From Basidiobolus meristosporus CBS 931.73 (taxonomy: Eukaryota; Basidiobolomycota; Basidiobolomycetes; Basidiobolales; Basidiobolaceae), in contig MCFE01000480.1 of NCBI GenBank assembly GCA_002104905.1, positions 1 to 64,000 on the forward strand: a stretch of DNA of 64,000 nucleotides. The letters run 5' to 3'. Under the pieces are notes generated by a model that searched no databases, had not been told where the DNA came from, and saw nothing but the letters and a program-made list of their open reading frames with translations. Position numbers and translations under genes: made by a program. Within the stretch, counting starts at the first letter, position 1. Each line of letters opens with the position of its first letter. Shown in pieces: positions 22,673 through 34,155 of this stretch.

Positions 22673-23021
22673 TGATGTATGAGTCTTAGAGATATTGGAA
22701 GTGATTAGGAGGACAAGTTGTCTACATGTTCTTCACTAGATAATTCATTGAGTATAAAAGTAGTATTTATACTTACACATGGTCTTGACATAACAAACAC
22801 ATAAAATAGGTTATAAATGGTCTCAAGAGCATGTGTGCAAAGTTTGGGGCTGTTTGGACAACTTTGAGAATTTTCATGTTCTGGGTACTTGATATTTTGG
22901 TGAAAATATTCCAAGTAAATTGCAACAAAGAATTTGGTCAGTATTTTCTAGGAGTTGAAGGTAATGCTCTAAGTGACTAAGTACAGTGAGTATTTAAGTG
23001 AAATTACAAATTTTTACAACA
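22673..23021 (-). repeat. Solo LTR of the Copia A family
   Basis: About 349 bases, reverse orientation, with TG..CA ends (plus-strand edges TGATGTATGAGTC and TTTTTACAACA). It aligns by eye along its whole length with the LTR at 18345-18691. It sits inside TNP2-like transposon sequence that continues on both sides (compare 60.84-61.0 kb). No convincing target duplication remains. Confidence 0.7.
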
Positions 23022-26000
23022 ATTGTGGTCTTTTGACATGATTTGTGTGGTGTTTTAACAGTGTTGATGCACTCTACATTTATTTGAGTGGACCTTGCTG
23101 GCCAACACATTCTATTGTCTTATATGGCAAGAAACTTGATGGTGTTCTGACAGCCACATTGCAAACCTCTGCTGGCATTATAATGGCAGTATGGTGACCA
23201 ACAGCTGGTTCTGTATAATGCTACCAAACCAATTTATCATATGGAATTTTCTTTTTCAACATCCCCTTGCACCAATTGTCAATTCCATGGTAGAATCACC
23301 CCTCTTTAGTTGCTTACCCACCACTACCTTGGGTATAACATATATAGCTCAAATCAAATAAAACTATGGCCTCCTGCTTACTAATCTCTACATATGCATG
23401 CGCCCACTGCAACTAACATACTTCTATTCCCTCAACTTTATGGCTTTTGAGTGTGAAAATTGCAAAGCTGCTATTAACCTTATACAGCTGGTGGCATACA
23501 CATCTTGTAAACATATGGCTGCTTGCTGCCACTTTTGCCATGAAGACCTCCAGAATATCCACAAAGAACCTCTTGATATTGAGCCAATATATTCCTTCTC
23601 CCTGCTAGATCCTAGTCCCCATTATTGGTGTGCTCTGGCCCTTGTTTGTGTGAGTTTCATATTGAATGGTGTAGAAACTGGCTTGTGACCTAGAGAGCAT
23701 GACATACCTTGGTAAAGTTGTCCTGATAGAAATTAATTGCTTGTTGCACCAAGCCCAAATGTGCATTAGTTAACTGATTACCTACAAATTAGGGCTGCTT
23801 AGCTCCTTGGTGCCAATGGCAGAGGTGTCTCCATATGCACATCTATCCTCAATATTTGGCAACTCTTCCTTACTGTCCTCAGTGTGCCAAAATATCACAT
23901 CCATGACAGACTTGATGGTAATATTCTTGATGAGATTGGGATATGGTGATACCTGCAACTTAACTTGTCTTCCTATCTCCCCATACATCCACTCAATGGA
24001 AAACTCCCAAAAGGTCAAGCAAACCCCAATATTCTCCACATACCAAGCAAGATGGAGCAGAGAATGCATACAGTAGCCACAGAGATCTAAATGTTGAGCT
24101 ATTTGTTGGTAGTGTAGCCACTCAAAGCCCATCACAAGCATGTTGCATAAAAGCTGTAGATGTGTCAAGTTTTCCATGGTGATCTGATCCTGAATCAATA
24201 TTCCTGCACTGTCAACATATGACTCCTAATGGTTCCAATGTACTCTTAAAAGAGATGGCTTCAGAAGTCCACATGAGTAAATATATATTCCATTCATACA
24301 GTCCTTGCATTTGTATTATTGCATATGCATATGAATATTGTTTGGAGCCTGTGAGATATATCTCAGGTAGTGGATACCCAGGAATATCTTGCCAACTGTT
24401 TCAAACTTCTCTGGTATCTCAAGGGGCTCATTTAGCTTGAAATGTCCCATATACAACTTGCTCATTAGTATAGGGATATTGTTGAAAAGAAAATGCATTG
24501 CTCCCAGTATACAGCAATTGCTCCTACCAATACCCTCTATCTTGCATGTATCTAGTTTCTGATTAATTCTATATACTACCCAATGACTTATAGCTTGCCA
24601 ACAATGCTGCAATTGCATATTGACTTTAATAACTTAATCTTCCAACAGAGATAATATACCAATGTTGGTGTCTGGATAAGAATAATGTGTGTGAATTATG
24701 GAGTAAATACCCAAAATCTCACACATTCAACAGTACTACTGTCCATTTTGCCCAGAAAAGCTGGCTATCTTGCTGATGACTAGGGTATCTCCAAAGCAGT
24801 TAATGATATGTGCATTGACATGATGCCCATTTAATAGTATCCTATTGGAAAGCATCCAAAATTCATCCAGCAATGGATACAGGTGGTTGTCAAGGCTAGT
24901 TGGTGATTCAGGTGCTGATACTAGTGAGACCTCCATCAGGTATTGGCTCTAATACTGTAAGAGAGGTAGCAGACTTGGATTTGTGAGAATCAGTAGCCAT
25001 CAGCATTTGTGGGTAGAGTAATTGTTTGATGATAATCCATCAAGTGCCAATGCAAAGGAAAGATCATTAACACCTTCAAAGTAGCTGTGGCTATTTTATG
25101 TTTGTAATGTGTGCCATGAGTGCCAACTGATGCCATAGTGTGCCAGGGAGGCCAAATGAGCCTTTACTTGACCACAGAGTGTGAAATATAGCTCTGCATC
25201 TTCATGCAAAGCAGCCCCTGTGTTTCACCTATTATGCAGGGGAAATCCATTTTTTGGCCTTTTTTTAAGATCAATATTATGCAGGATGTGTAAGAGCATA
25301 AAAGGATTGAAGATATGCATCTGATACTCATTACCCATGGCACTTTGAATCTAGCTCCTGCGGCTTTTAACATGTTTTACTTTAGGGCCAATATTTAGAT
25401 ATAGTGCCAGATCTTACCAGTAGACCAAGTTAGTGCCATGCATTTTTGCAACATGTTACAAGCCACAGGAGCTAGATTCAGAGTGCAATGAGTATTGAAT
25501 ATCAGATACATATCTTCAGTCCTTTTGTGCTCTTATACATCCTGCACAACATTGATCCAAGAAAAAGTTCAAAAAATGGATTTTCTCCTGTATAATAGGT
25601 GAAACATAGGGGCTGCTTTGCATGAAGATGCAGAGCTTTGTTTCACACTCTGTGGCCAGGTATAGGCTCATTTGGCCTCCATGGCACACAATAGCATTGT
25701 TTGGCAATCACGGCTCAATGTAGCACTATCCAATGGAACAAGTCTACGGAGTGTAGTACTTTGTAGCTTCACAATATTTGTTGGACTGCATGAGCTTCCT
25801 TAGATGGGGTATTACTGGAACTTATCCTGAATATGAACAATGTTTTCCTCCTATGGTGGTGGATTCCTGAGAAGTTGGACACTTTGCAATGGTGGCATTT
25901 TCTAATGCAAATACCATGCCACTGTTAACACATACTGGTGTCAGGACAGTCTCTGGGCATATGTTGCCAGCAGCATATCAGTGATCCATTTGTTCCATGT

Positions 26001-26040
26001 ATATGGCAAGTTGCATCCTGGAATGATTTTGGCAAGTAGC
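23022..26040 (-). pseudogene. Gene A (TNP2-like transposase) remnant, interrupted by a foldback element
   Basis: Minus-strand peptides carry the gene A C-terminal half. At 24198-23782 are ENIGVCLTFWEFSIEWMYGE and YPNLIKNITIKSVMDV; at 24618-24316 are NIPILMSKLYMGHFKLNEP and a DNA-level match to the other copies. At 24936-24736 is HLYPLLDEFWML..NCFGDTLVISKIASFSGQ, which keeps the GD expected in this family (IPAAAKLAGF region). A foldback element occupies 25110-25744. After it, 25747-26040 continues gene A and then stops; the N-terminal about 550 bases seen in the copy at 30.3-30.83 kb are missing. Many stops; non-functional. Confidence 0.7.
25110..25744. mobile_element. Foldback element, third copy (internally deleted)
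   Basis: Its right arm ends CAATGGAACAAGTC followed by TA, as in the two 732-bp copies. The left arm lacks about the first 28 bases, and part of the centre is missing, so it is about 635 bp. It still reads as two inverted arms (GCTCTGCATCTTCATGCAAA near 25191 and its inverse near 25620). It sits in gene A of a TNP2-like transposon. Confidence 0.75.
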
Positions 26041-26205
26041 GCTTATGTGAACTTAAGACAGTCTTTTATTTCAGGCTTTGCACCTGCATCAATTATAGAT
26101 TTAATGACAACCTGCCATAGTAAGCATTATCAATAAAGCTGTGGTACCGCATACACACATATATGTAACACTAATTCCCCTAAAGTTTGACTCACTCCTA
26201 CATAT
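26041..26205. other. Shared intergenic centre of the two-gene transposon (partly deleted)
   Basis: From about 26.1 kb this matches 30.95-31.05 kb (GACCTGCCATAG-type stretch, then TTTGACTYACTCCTA before the gene B start). It separates the gene A remnant on the left from gene B on the right. Confidence 0.5.
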
Positions 26206-27415
26206 ATGCTGCCAAAAATTCTAGCAAAGTTGTCTGGTTCCCAACCAAGCCCCACTGTTGACAGCAGCAGAAGAACTGTTGGACAACAGCTTACATTCAC
26301 AATCAGTGCAACATGTAGGACTACATCCAACAAAGGCTATGCTGACAGTGTGCCAACAGTGGGTAACAATGCAGACTCCTCAGGCTCCCAGTCATGTAGG
26401 CTATTACAAATCTCTATGGAGCTGCAGCTGACCATAATGATCAGGCAGATAACAATGTAGCAAATGCAGTACCTTTGGTCAAAGACCAGATAGTGGCTGC
26501 CATAACATTAAACACCACCTATATTGGCAAGTGTATTGTTAGCTCATATCAAAGAATTAATGAGGTAATCAGGTGCAGTGACTGAAAGGATATTCACAAT
26601 GGCACAAAGAAGTCAGAAAATAGTCCAGAAACAGGATGAGTAGATAATACATGGAAATCAGTCAATATTCCAGGTAGAGACTGCAGGATTCTAGCTCCAA
26701 AGAGGGAACTCAAGTAGCTCAATTCCACAGTCAAAAACTGAGCCATTTCCCAGGGTAACAGCAGAGGAACACTGTACAGTCTTTGAAGCACAAAAACAGT
26801 GCCCAAAGATAAAGCCCACAAAAGAATCTATTACAGCATGTGAGAGAGAGACTGGGATGCTTCTACCCAAGCCTAAAAGTCAGAAGACATACAAGATCTG
26901 TAAAGCTGCTGAGTGCAATGATGAAGTGAGGGCTAGTATTCAAGAGGCCAGTAGAAATCTGGCAAGGCATCACTGAAGGCCACCATACCATATGATCACC
27001 AGAGACTCAAGGCCAAACAGAATGTACTTAACCTGTTGCATAAGTATATTCTTGGATTCATGTAAACAAATGGATTCTGAGCCAGCATTGGTATGCAAAG
27101 AATGTATCATGAGAATAGCAGAAACTATCAAAGGCAGAAGAACAAGGGTACCATGGCTAAAAATCAGCAGTTTCTTCAAGAGCTTGTCACAAAAAGGGAT
27201 GAAAGCTCCAAACAAGAGGCAGAGAAATGTCTGGTAGCCCAAAGTGTGTCATTGTGGGACAGGCAAGCAGAAATAGATGCACCAGTGCAGCATATATCAG
27301 GGAGAAAAAATAAATCAACAAATGAAGCACTCAGTCACATTAGCAGTGAAGGACTTGACAGTGATAAAAGCCCATGGCTTTCTCAGGAGTCATTCACAAG
27401 CAGGGCTGACACCGT
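26206..27415 (+). pseudogene. Gene B remnant (unknown second transposon protein)
   Basis: Starts MLPKILAKLSGSQPSP, followed by TVDSSRRTVGQQLTFTISAT, matching the start of gene B at 31048 (+) and 34155 (-). After a broken middle, 27093-27400 gives NSRNYQRQKNKGTMAKNQQF and SLWDRQAEIDAPVQHISGRK, with EALSHISSEGLDSDKSP. The protein is Lys/Gln/Ser-rich with repeated modules, and I do not recognise its family. At about 27.41 kb it switches to a minus-strand gene B piece. Confidence 0.6.
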
Positions 27416-27666
27416 TTTTCTGAGACTTCAACGGAGACCTTATAGCCCTGCACCATTGTTCATTCACTGGTTCCCATATTTCCTGACCTTGAGCCAGCAC
27501 TTCAGGGTCTAGCACATCATATGTCAGTCTCTGCAATGAATCCTTGCAGTATCCAAGTGAGTTTTCTTGAGCACTGTTCTTGAAGAAATGTGCAGCTACT
27601 TAGTGCACCTATTAGTGTTTCAAAGTTTCTCTGCAGGCATTAAAATATTCTTCTGAGCTTTTGACA
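27416..27666 (-). mobile_element. Inverted gene B 3' fragment
   Basis: DNA matches 31.53-31.74 kb (TGTTCATTCACTGG and AGCACTTCAGGGTCTAGCAC), the gene B C-terminal region, here joined head-to-head with the plus-strand gene B remnant. It ends where the next element starts with CCCTATGAGAAATAT at 27667. Confidence 0.5.
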
Positions 27667-28089
27667 CCCTATGAGAAATATCTTGGTCCAGTGGGTTACT
27701 CCAATCTGGATCAGCCATCAGAGTTCTGTCAGCAGACCATTGTAATACTGGCAGCTTAGAATAAATGACCCTCTACAAAATCTGATGACAGAATCTCAAT
27801 GGCATGCGGATAATTTTACCACCAAATAAAGTTAAAAAGCATGACAGTGTCTGGGCAGTGTTTTGCAAGCATAGTATGGCATTGTTGAAGTCTTGAAGAG
27901 CTCTACAGCTGTTTTAGTGGATCTAACCAGGCAATACATCCCATCCCTTATATGGAAAAACTTGATGGTGTCTTGACAGCCTCTTTGCAAGCCTCTGATG
28001 GCATTATCACTGCAGTATGGTGGCCTACAGCTAGTTTGGAACAATGCTGCCACACCAATTTATCAAATGGTATTTCCTTTTCTTACCTT

Positions 28090-30826
28090 CCCTTATGCAA
28101 TTCATATATTCCACTATAGAATCAGCCCTCTTTATTTGCTTAAACACTACTACCTTGGGTATTCCACATATAGTCTGAATCAATAAAAACTATGGCCTCC
28201 TGCTTACTAACCTTTACAAATGTGCATACCTGTTGCAATCAATGTATTTCTATCACCTCAACTTTACAGCTTTTTAGTGTGAGACTTGCATAGTTGCCAT
28301 ATAACTTTTACTTCTAGTGAAATATACATCTTGCAAGCATATTCTTGGTTGCCACCACTTCTGCCATGAGTACCTCCTGAATATCTGCAATGAACTTTTT
28401 AGTATTTAGCCAACATGTTTCTTGGCCATGCAGGATTCTAATCCATCTAATAGGTGCACTCTGGCACTGGTTTGTGAGAGTTTGTATTGAATTGTGTAGA
28501 AATTAGCTTGTGATCAAGAGAAACCCAGCACTCTTTGGTGAAGCTTTTCTGATAAAATTGGTTGCATGTTGCACCCAACCCAATTTTGCATTAGTTTACT
28601 GCTTACCCATGCTTTATGGTAGCTTAGCTTCTTAATGCCATAGGCATAGGTGTCTACATGTGCACATCTATCCTCAGTATTTTCCAGCTCTTCCTTGCTG
28701 TTCTCAATGTGCCAACTCATGACATCCATGGCAGACTTGAAGATGATACTGCTGATAAGATTGGGATATGGTGGTATCTGCAACTTGACTTGACTTCCCA
28801 TCTCCCCACACATCTGCTTCAAAGGAAACTCCCAAAAGGTGAAGCAAGGCGCAATATTCTCCACACACCAAGCAAGATGGAATAAAGAGTGGTTACTGTA
28901 GTGGCGGAGATCTACACATACAGCTTTATGTTTATAGTATTGGCACTCAAATCCCATCACAAACTCCTTGTACAAAAGCTCTAGATGCGTCAAGTTGGCA
29001 TTGATGATCCACTTCTGAATAAATACTCCTACAGAGTCCACATATAACTCCCAGTGCTTCCAATGTACTCCTGGTAGAAATGGCTTCCAAAGGTCACTTG
29101 AATAAATACATATCCAGTTCATCCAGTCCTTGCACTTGCATTGTTGCATATGCAAATGAATGTTGACTGGAGCCTATGAGAAGTACTTAGGACAGCAAAT
29201 ACTTTATGATATATTGCCAATTGTTTGAATTTCTCTGGTCTCTCAAAGGGCTCATTTAAGTTGAGTTGCCCCATGTATAATTTGGTCATCAGTATAGGAA
29301 TATTGTAGAAAAGCAAATGAACTGCTTGCAGTAGAAAGCTTTTTCTTCAACAGAAACCCTCTATCTTAAGTATATCTGGCTTCCAATAAATTCCATATTT
29401 TGGCCAATGGCTTTTAGCTTGCCAAATTTGCTGCAAATGCATGCTGACTTCTGTACAATCTCTCTGCAGGAAAATGATGTTCTTAGTGTTGGTGTTTGGG
29501 TAATAATAATGCGTGTGAGTTAAGAAGTAAATCCCCTGGATCTCACACACATATAGCAGCAATACTGACCATTGTGCCCAGAAAAGCTGGCTATCTTGCT
29601 GATGGCTGGGGTATCTTCAATGCCGATAATAGTATGTGCTCTGATATGACAGACATTTGCTGTTATCATGCTGGAAAGCATAAAAAACTCATCCAGCAAT
29701 GGATATAGGTAGCTATCTAGGTGGGATGGTGATTTAGGCCCAGATACCAGTGAGACTACTATTTGATTCCTGCTCTTATACTGTAAGTAGGCAGCAGATG
29801 CAGGCTATGAGAATCAGTGGCCAGCAGGATTTGCTGGTACACTACTTCTATAATGAGAATCCATCAAGCACCAAGGCAAAGGCATGGTTAAAAAAATCTT
29901 TAAAGTGACCCTTGCTTGTTAGCTGTTTGTATTGTTTGCAATCAAATATATTGGATATGTTTGCATTTGAATGTTACTGAGTACACTACTTTGTAGCTTC
30001 ACAATATTTCTTGGATCTCATAATCTTCTTTAGTCATGGTATTACTGCAATGTATCTGGGGTGTGAACAATGTTTTCCCCCAGTGGTGATGCATTCTTGA
30101 CAAGTTATACGCCTTCCAATGCTGGAGTTTTCTGATGTCACTGCAATGCAACTGTTAACACATGCTGGCATCAGGACAGTCTTTGGGCTATATGTTGCCA
30201 GCCACATAAAGGTTGTCCATTTGTGCTATGTACATGGCAAGTTGCATTGAGGGATGATTTTGGCAAGATGTAGTAGTAAATGCTCAAAGCCCCCATTACT
30301 AGTATTAATGGAAACACACTACTTCTCTAGCTAAACATCTTGCCATTCACCAGTAGATGGATAACTGGGGTCATATGACTCCATAAAGTATCCTTGGCAT
30401 TTTTTCCCACAAATATTATGTCAATCCATATTGAAATTTTGCCAGGCTGATGCAGGATGTTTGTGTTAGGGGAGATAGGCTCACAATTCATCAGTGAGCC
30501 TTCTTCTTCAGAGCTATTACTCTGCATGCCATATTTAGAAGGCTGAGGTGAGCCTAAAGGCTTCACAAACTCACCTGACTCAGTTTGCCCTAGGTGACAG
30601 GAATGGTCAGGTGCCATTATAAAAGTATTGACTTACTGTCAAGATAAAGTTGGTAGAGTGGTGACTGATGAATAGTCAAATATAACTTATGTGGCAAAAC
30701 ACTGGCTTTGATCCTTATTATACTTCTTATGCTGTCAGTGTGCTTCATGGCTAAGAGGCTTGCTACAATAGACACATTGTTTTTTTCTCTTCTCTTCCAA
30801 TGTTGAATCAAAGTGTTCTTGTCCAT
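28090..30826 (-). pseudogene. Gene A of element W: TNP2-like (CMC/EnSpm-type) transposase
   Basis: Cut-and-paste transposase of the TNP2 group, the least truncated copy here. N-terminus at 30826: MDKNTLIQHWKRREKNNVS, then a linker with LGSPQPSKYGMQSNSSEEEG (30617-30327). The middle keeps, in broken frames, an ACVNSC..TCPNC-like zinc site and the GDTPAIS..SFSGHNGQY segment (near 29.6 kb) typical of TNP2. The C-terminal part, 29155-28514, is one clean 213-codon frame: WELYVDSVGVFIQKWIINAN, then CFTFWEFPLKQMCGEMG (family pattern FWxFxFERxNG) and EDRCAHVDTYAYGIKKLS. A tail near 28.2 kb has EVSKQEA-like sequence. Full length would be near 900 aa. Stops and frameshifts make it inactive. Confidence 0.75.
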
Positions 30827-31047
30827 GGGGCAAACAATCTGACATTCAACAACATAACACTATTATATTATTTTTTGCCAATACTCATGTGATCACAAGA
30901 CAGTCTTGTATTTGAGACATTACACCTACATGGATGTAAAATTTAATGATGACCTGCCATAGCAAGCATTATAGATAAAGCTGTGACACTACACATACAT
31001 GTATATGCAACACCATTTACCCATTGGTTTGACTTACTCCTATATAT
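30827..31047. promoter_or_regulatory. Shared centre between divergent genes A and B (element W)
   Basis: About 221 bases between the gene A start codon (30826, minus) and the gene B start codon (31048, plus). A related centre lies at 34156-35113 once the foldback insertion is removed (226 bases). It presumably holds promoters for both genes; no motif was proven. Confidence 0.45.
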
Positions 31048-31063
31048 ATGCTGCCAAAAAATA

Positions 31064-31467
31064 CCCAATGAGAAAATACTGTGAGATCCTGTTAGAATGC
31101 CTTCACAAATTTAAAGTCCTGTGATTAAATGGTACTGATCCTGTCAGGACACCATGCAGAGACCATTGAAAAATAATTGTACCCCAGATGTCACAAAAAA
31201 CCTAGTCAAAACTTCTCATCATAACAATACAAAGTGGCTTTTGATTGGTTCCCTGCTAATTTGCTGACTTTTGAATCCTGGGCACTCAATCACCTCCTAT
31301 AGTTGTGTACATTAGTTGGCTATTGCCTCTTTTTCACACTCCTTACTTCCCAAACCAACCATTTCTCATATTTTTCATGCATACAAATTGATTTATTTCC
31401 ATTGAAACTTCAGTTGTACTTCAATTGCCAATTATTTTGACCTACATAAGTCCCTATACTGTACACA
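31064..31467. repeat. Gene-B-side terminal region of element X
   Basis: About 400 non-coding bases after the gene B stop. Matching regions lie at 21.07-21.5 kb and, inverted, at 51.09-51.46 kb, where the end reads TTACTTTTCATAGGG. Such subterminal DNA usually carries transposase-binding repeats. Confidence 0.6.
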
Positions 31468-34155
31468 TTAAAATCCACCACCCAATAGGTATTTCTGCTG
31501 TAAGGCTATATTTCCATGACTTTGGTGGGGATCCATGGCTTTATGCAACTGTTCATTCACAGGATCCCACATGTCCTGGTCTTTAGCCAGCACTGCAAGG
31601 TCTAGCACCTCATCTGCCAGTCTTTGCAATAAATCCTTGTAATACTCAGGTGCGTTTTCTTGAGCACTGCTCTTGAATAAGTGCTGCAACATCCCAGTGT
31701 GCCTATTAATGTTCCAAAGTTCCACTGATGGCATTGTGATAGTCTTCTAAGGTCTTGATGCTGTAGCCCTATTTGTAGGTTGGATCTTCACTCTATCAAC
31801 AAAGGAGGATGTGGAGGCTGCGGTAGACAAGTTGCCATTTTTGGCAAACTCATCTACCTTGCTGGAGTGCAGCTCAACTGGCTGCACTTTCAACTCTTGG
31901 AAGAACAGCTGTTTTCTTGCTGGTAATTCTTCATGGCTATGATGGCATTCAGTCTATTCCAGGGTTCTGGCATCAATTGGCAAGAACTGCAGTTTTTCTT
32001 GCAAGCTTCCATGTCTCAGGCTTAGCCATTTTTCCCTTTGCCTTTTCCTTTATCACTGCCTGGTCTTTTACTGCTACTTTGTCTGAGTGCTTCTTGTAAT
32101 GAACTATGTTTTCCCCTTGAAGAATTCTGCTCTGACTCACCTGTTTTGGCCTGCTTCTTCCTTGACAGCACTCTCCTGGCAACCTGCTGTTTCTTTTCCA
32201 CTTGCTTTAAGCTCTCACTTGTAGTTGTAGTGGGCTCCTAAGAAAGCTGCTGGTTTTTATCACTGCCAGGCCCTTCACTGCCACTTTGACTGAGTGCTTC
32301 TAGAGTGGCACTACACTTTTTCCTTGATAAATGTTGTGCTGGTGCATCTGTGTCTGCCTGCTTGTCCCCTATAGGCATTCTTCTAGCTACCTGACATCTC
32401 TGCAATGCTTGTTTAGAGATTTCGGCCCTGCTTGTAACAGGCTCTTGAGGAAGCTGCTGGTTTTTAGCCATGGCACCCTTATTCTTCTGCCTTTGATAGT
32501 TTCTGCTATTCATAACATACTTTCTTAGCATACCAATGCTAGCCCAATATCTGTTTTCCTGTTTGAATTCAGGATAATGCTGATGGAACAGGTCAAGCAC
32601 ATTCTGCTTTGCCTTGAGTTTCTGATGGTCCCATGATATGCTGGCCTTAAGGCAATGGCATGCTAGATCTTAGATGGCCTCTTGAATATTAGCCCACTCT
32701 TGATTATTGCTTGCAATAGCTTCACATATATCAGTGTCTTTTGATTTTTAGGCTTTGGTATATGCACCACATTGTCTCCCTCCCATACTGTGATAGGTTA
32801 CTCTGTGAGCTTTATGTTTGGGCTCTGTTGTTGTGCCTCAAATACTGAACAGTGTTCCTCTGCTGTTACCTTGGGAAATGGCTCAACTCTTGGCTGCAGC
32901 ATTAAGCTACTTGAGTTCCTTCTTTGCAGTAAAGATACTGCTTTCTCTACTTGGGATATTCATTGCACTACACCTATTACCCACTCATGCTGCTTCTGGA
33001 CTATTACTGGATTTCTCTTGGCTGTTGCATCCCTCCTATCAGCCACTGCACATAATTGCTTTATCAATGCTTTGGTATGAGCTTACAGCATATTTGCCAA
33101 TATGGGCAGTAGCAATGTTATGACAGCCACTTGCTGGTCTTCAACTGAGGGTACTGCATTGGCTACATTCTCATCTGCCAGAGTTTAATGGTGAGCTTGC
33201 AGCTCTGCAGAGGTTATCAATTGCCTACTTGAGTGGGAGCCTGAGGAGTCTGCATTATTAGACTTGTTCCATTGGATAGTGCCACATTGAGCCATGCATG
33301 CCAAATGATGCCATAGTGTGCCAGGGAGGCTAAGTGAGCCTGTACTTGGCCACAGTGTGTGAAACATAGATCTGCATCTTCATGCAAAGCAGCCCCTGCG
33401 TTTCACCCATTGTGTTGGAGAAAATCCATTTTTTGACCTTTTTTTTTAGGTCAATGTTGTGCAGGATGTGTAAGAGCACAAAAGGATTGAAAATATGCAT
33501 TTGGTACTCAATACCCATGGCACTCTGAATCTAGCTCCTGTGGCTTGTAACAAGTCACAACAATGCATGGCACTATCTTGGTCCACTGGTACTATCTGGC
33601 ACTATAAGTGCTTTGTATAGATCTTACTTTAGGGCTAATAATTAAATATAGTGCCAGATAGTACCAGTGGACCAAGATAGTGCCATGCATTGTTGTGACT
33701 TGTTACAAGCCACAGGAGCTAGATTCAAAGTGCCATGGGTATTGGGTACCTGATGCATGTCTTCAGTTCTTCTGTGCTCTTACACATCCTGCATAACATT
33801 GATCCACAAAAAAACGTCAAAAAATGGATTTTCTCCTGCATCACAGGTAAAACACAGGGGCTGCTTTGCATGAAGATGCAGATACATGTTTCACACTCTG
33901 TGGCCAAGTATAGGCTCACTTGGCCTCTCTGGCACACTATGGCATCATTTGACACTCATGGCTCAATGTGGCACTATCCAATGGAACAAGTCTAGTATGT
34001 TCAGTATGCACACTGTCAAAATGGCCTTTTTTGGATGTAGCCATGCCTGTTGCACTGATTGTCAAAGTAAGCTATTGTCCAACCATTCTTCTGTTGCCAT
34101 CAGTGGTGGGGTTTGGTTGGGAACTAGAAGACTTTACTTTATTTTTTGGCAGCAT
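31468..34155 (-). pseudogene. Gene B of element X, unknown protein with internal repeats
   Basis: Start MLPKNKVKSSSSQPNPTTD at 34155, interrupted by a foldback element (33261-33992). Next come ADENVANAVPSVEDQQVAV, KALIKQLCAVADRRDA and EKAVSLLQRRNSSS. At 32600-32238 is a clean frame beginning MLDLFHQHYPEFKQENRYW. A module of the type QVARR..A..EAL.QS.S.GPGSDK occurs at least twice (around 32400-32250 and 32190-32030). The last frame (31734-31468) has EYYKDLLQRLADEVLDLAVL. Without insert and stops the protein would be roughly 600 aa or more. It is Lys/Gln/Ser-rich with no domain I know. It might be a DNA-binding helper like TNPA, but that is only analogy. Confidence 0.6.
33261..33992. mobile_element. 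732-bp foldback (palindromic) element, copy 1
   Basis: Starts GACTTGTTCCATTGGATAG and ends with its inverse CTATCCAATGGAACAAGTC, flanked by TA on both sides. The whole element is one long inverted repeat: arms of about 340-350 bases run inward to a centre near 33600-33640. The arms share, for example, TGCATCTTCATGCAAAGCAG, inverted in the other arm. It is non-coding. Comparison with undamaged gene B (39.48 and 26.37 kb) shows that one TA was duplicated on insertion. Confidence 0.9.
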
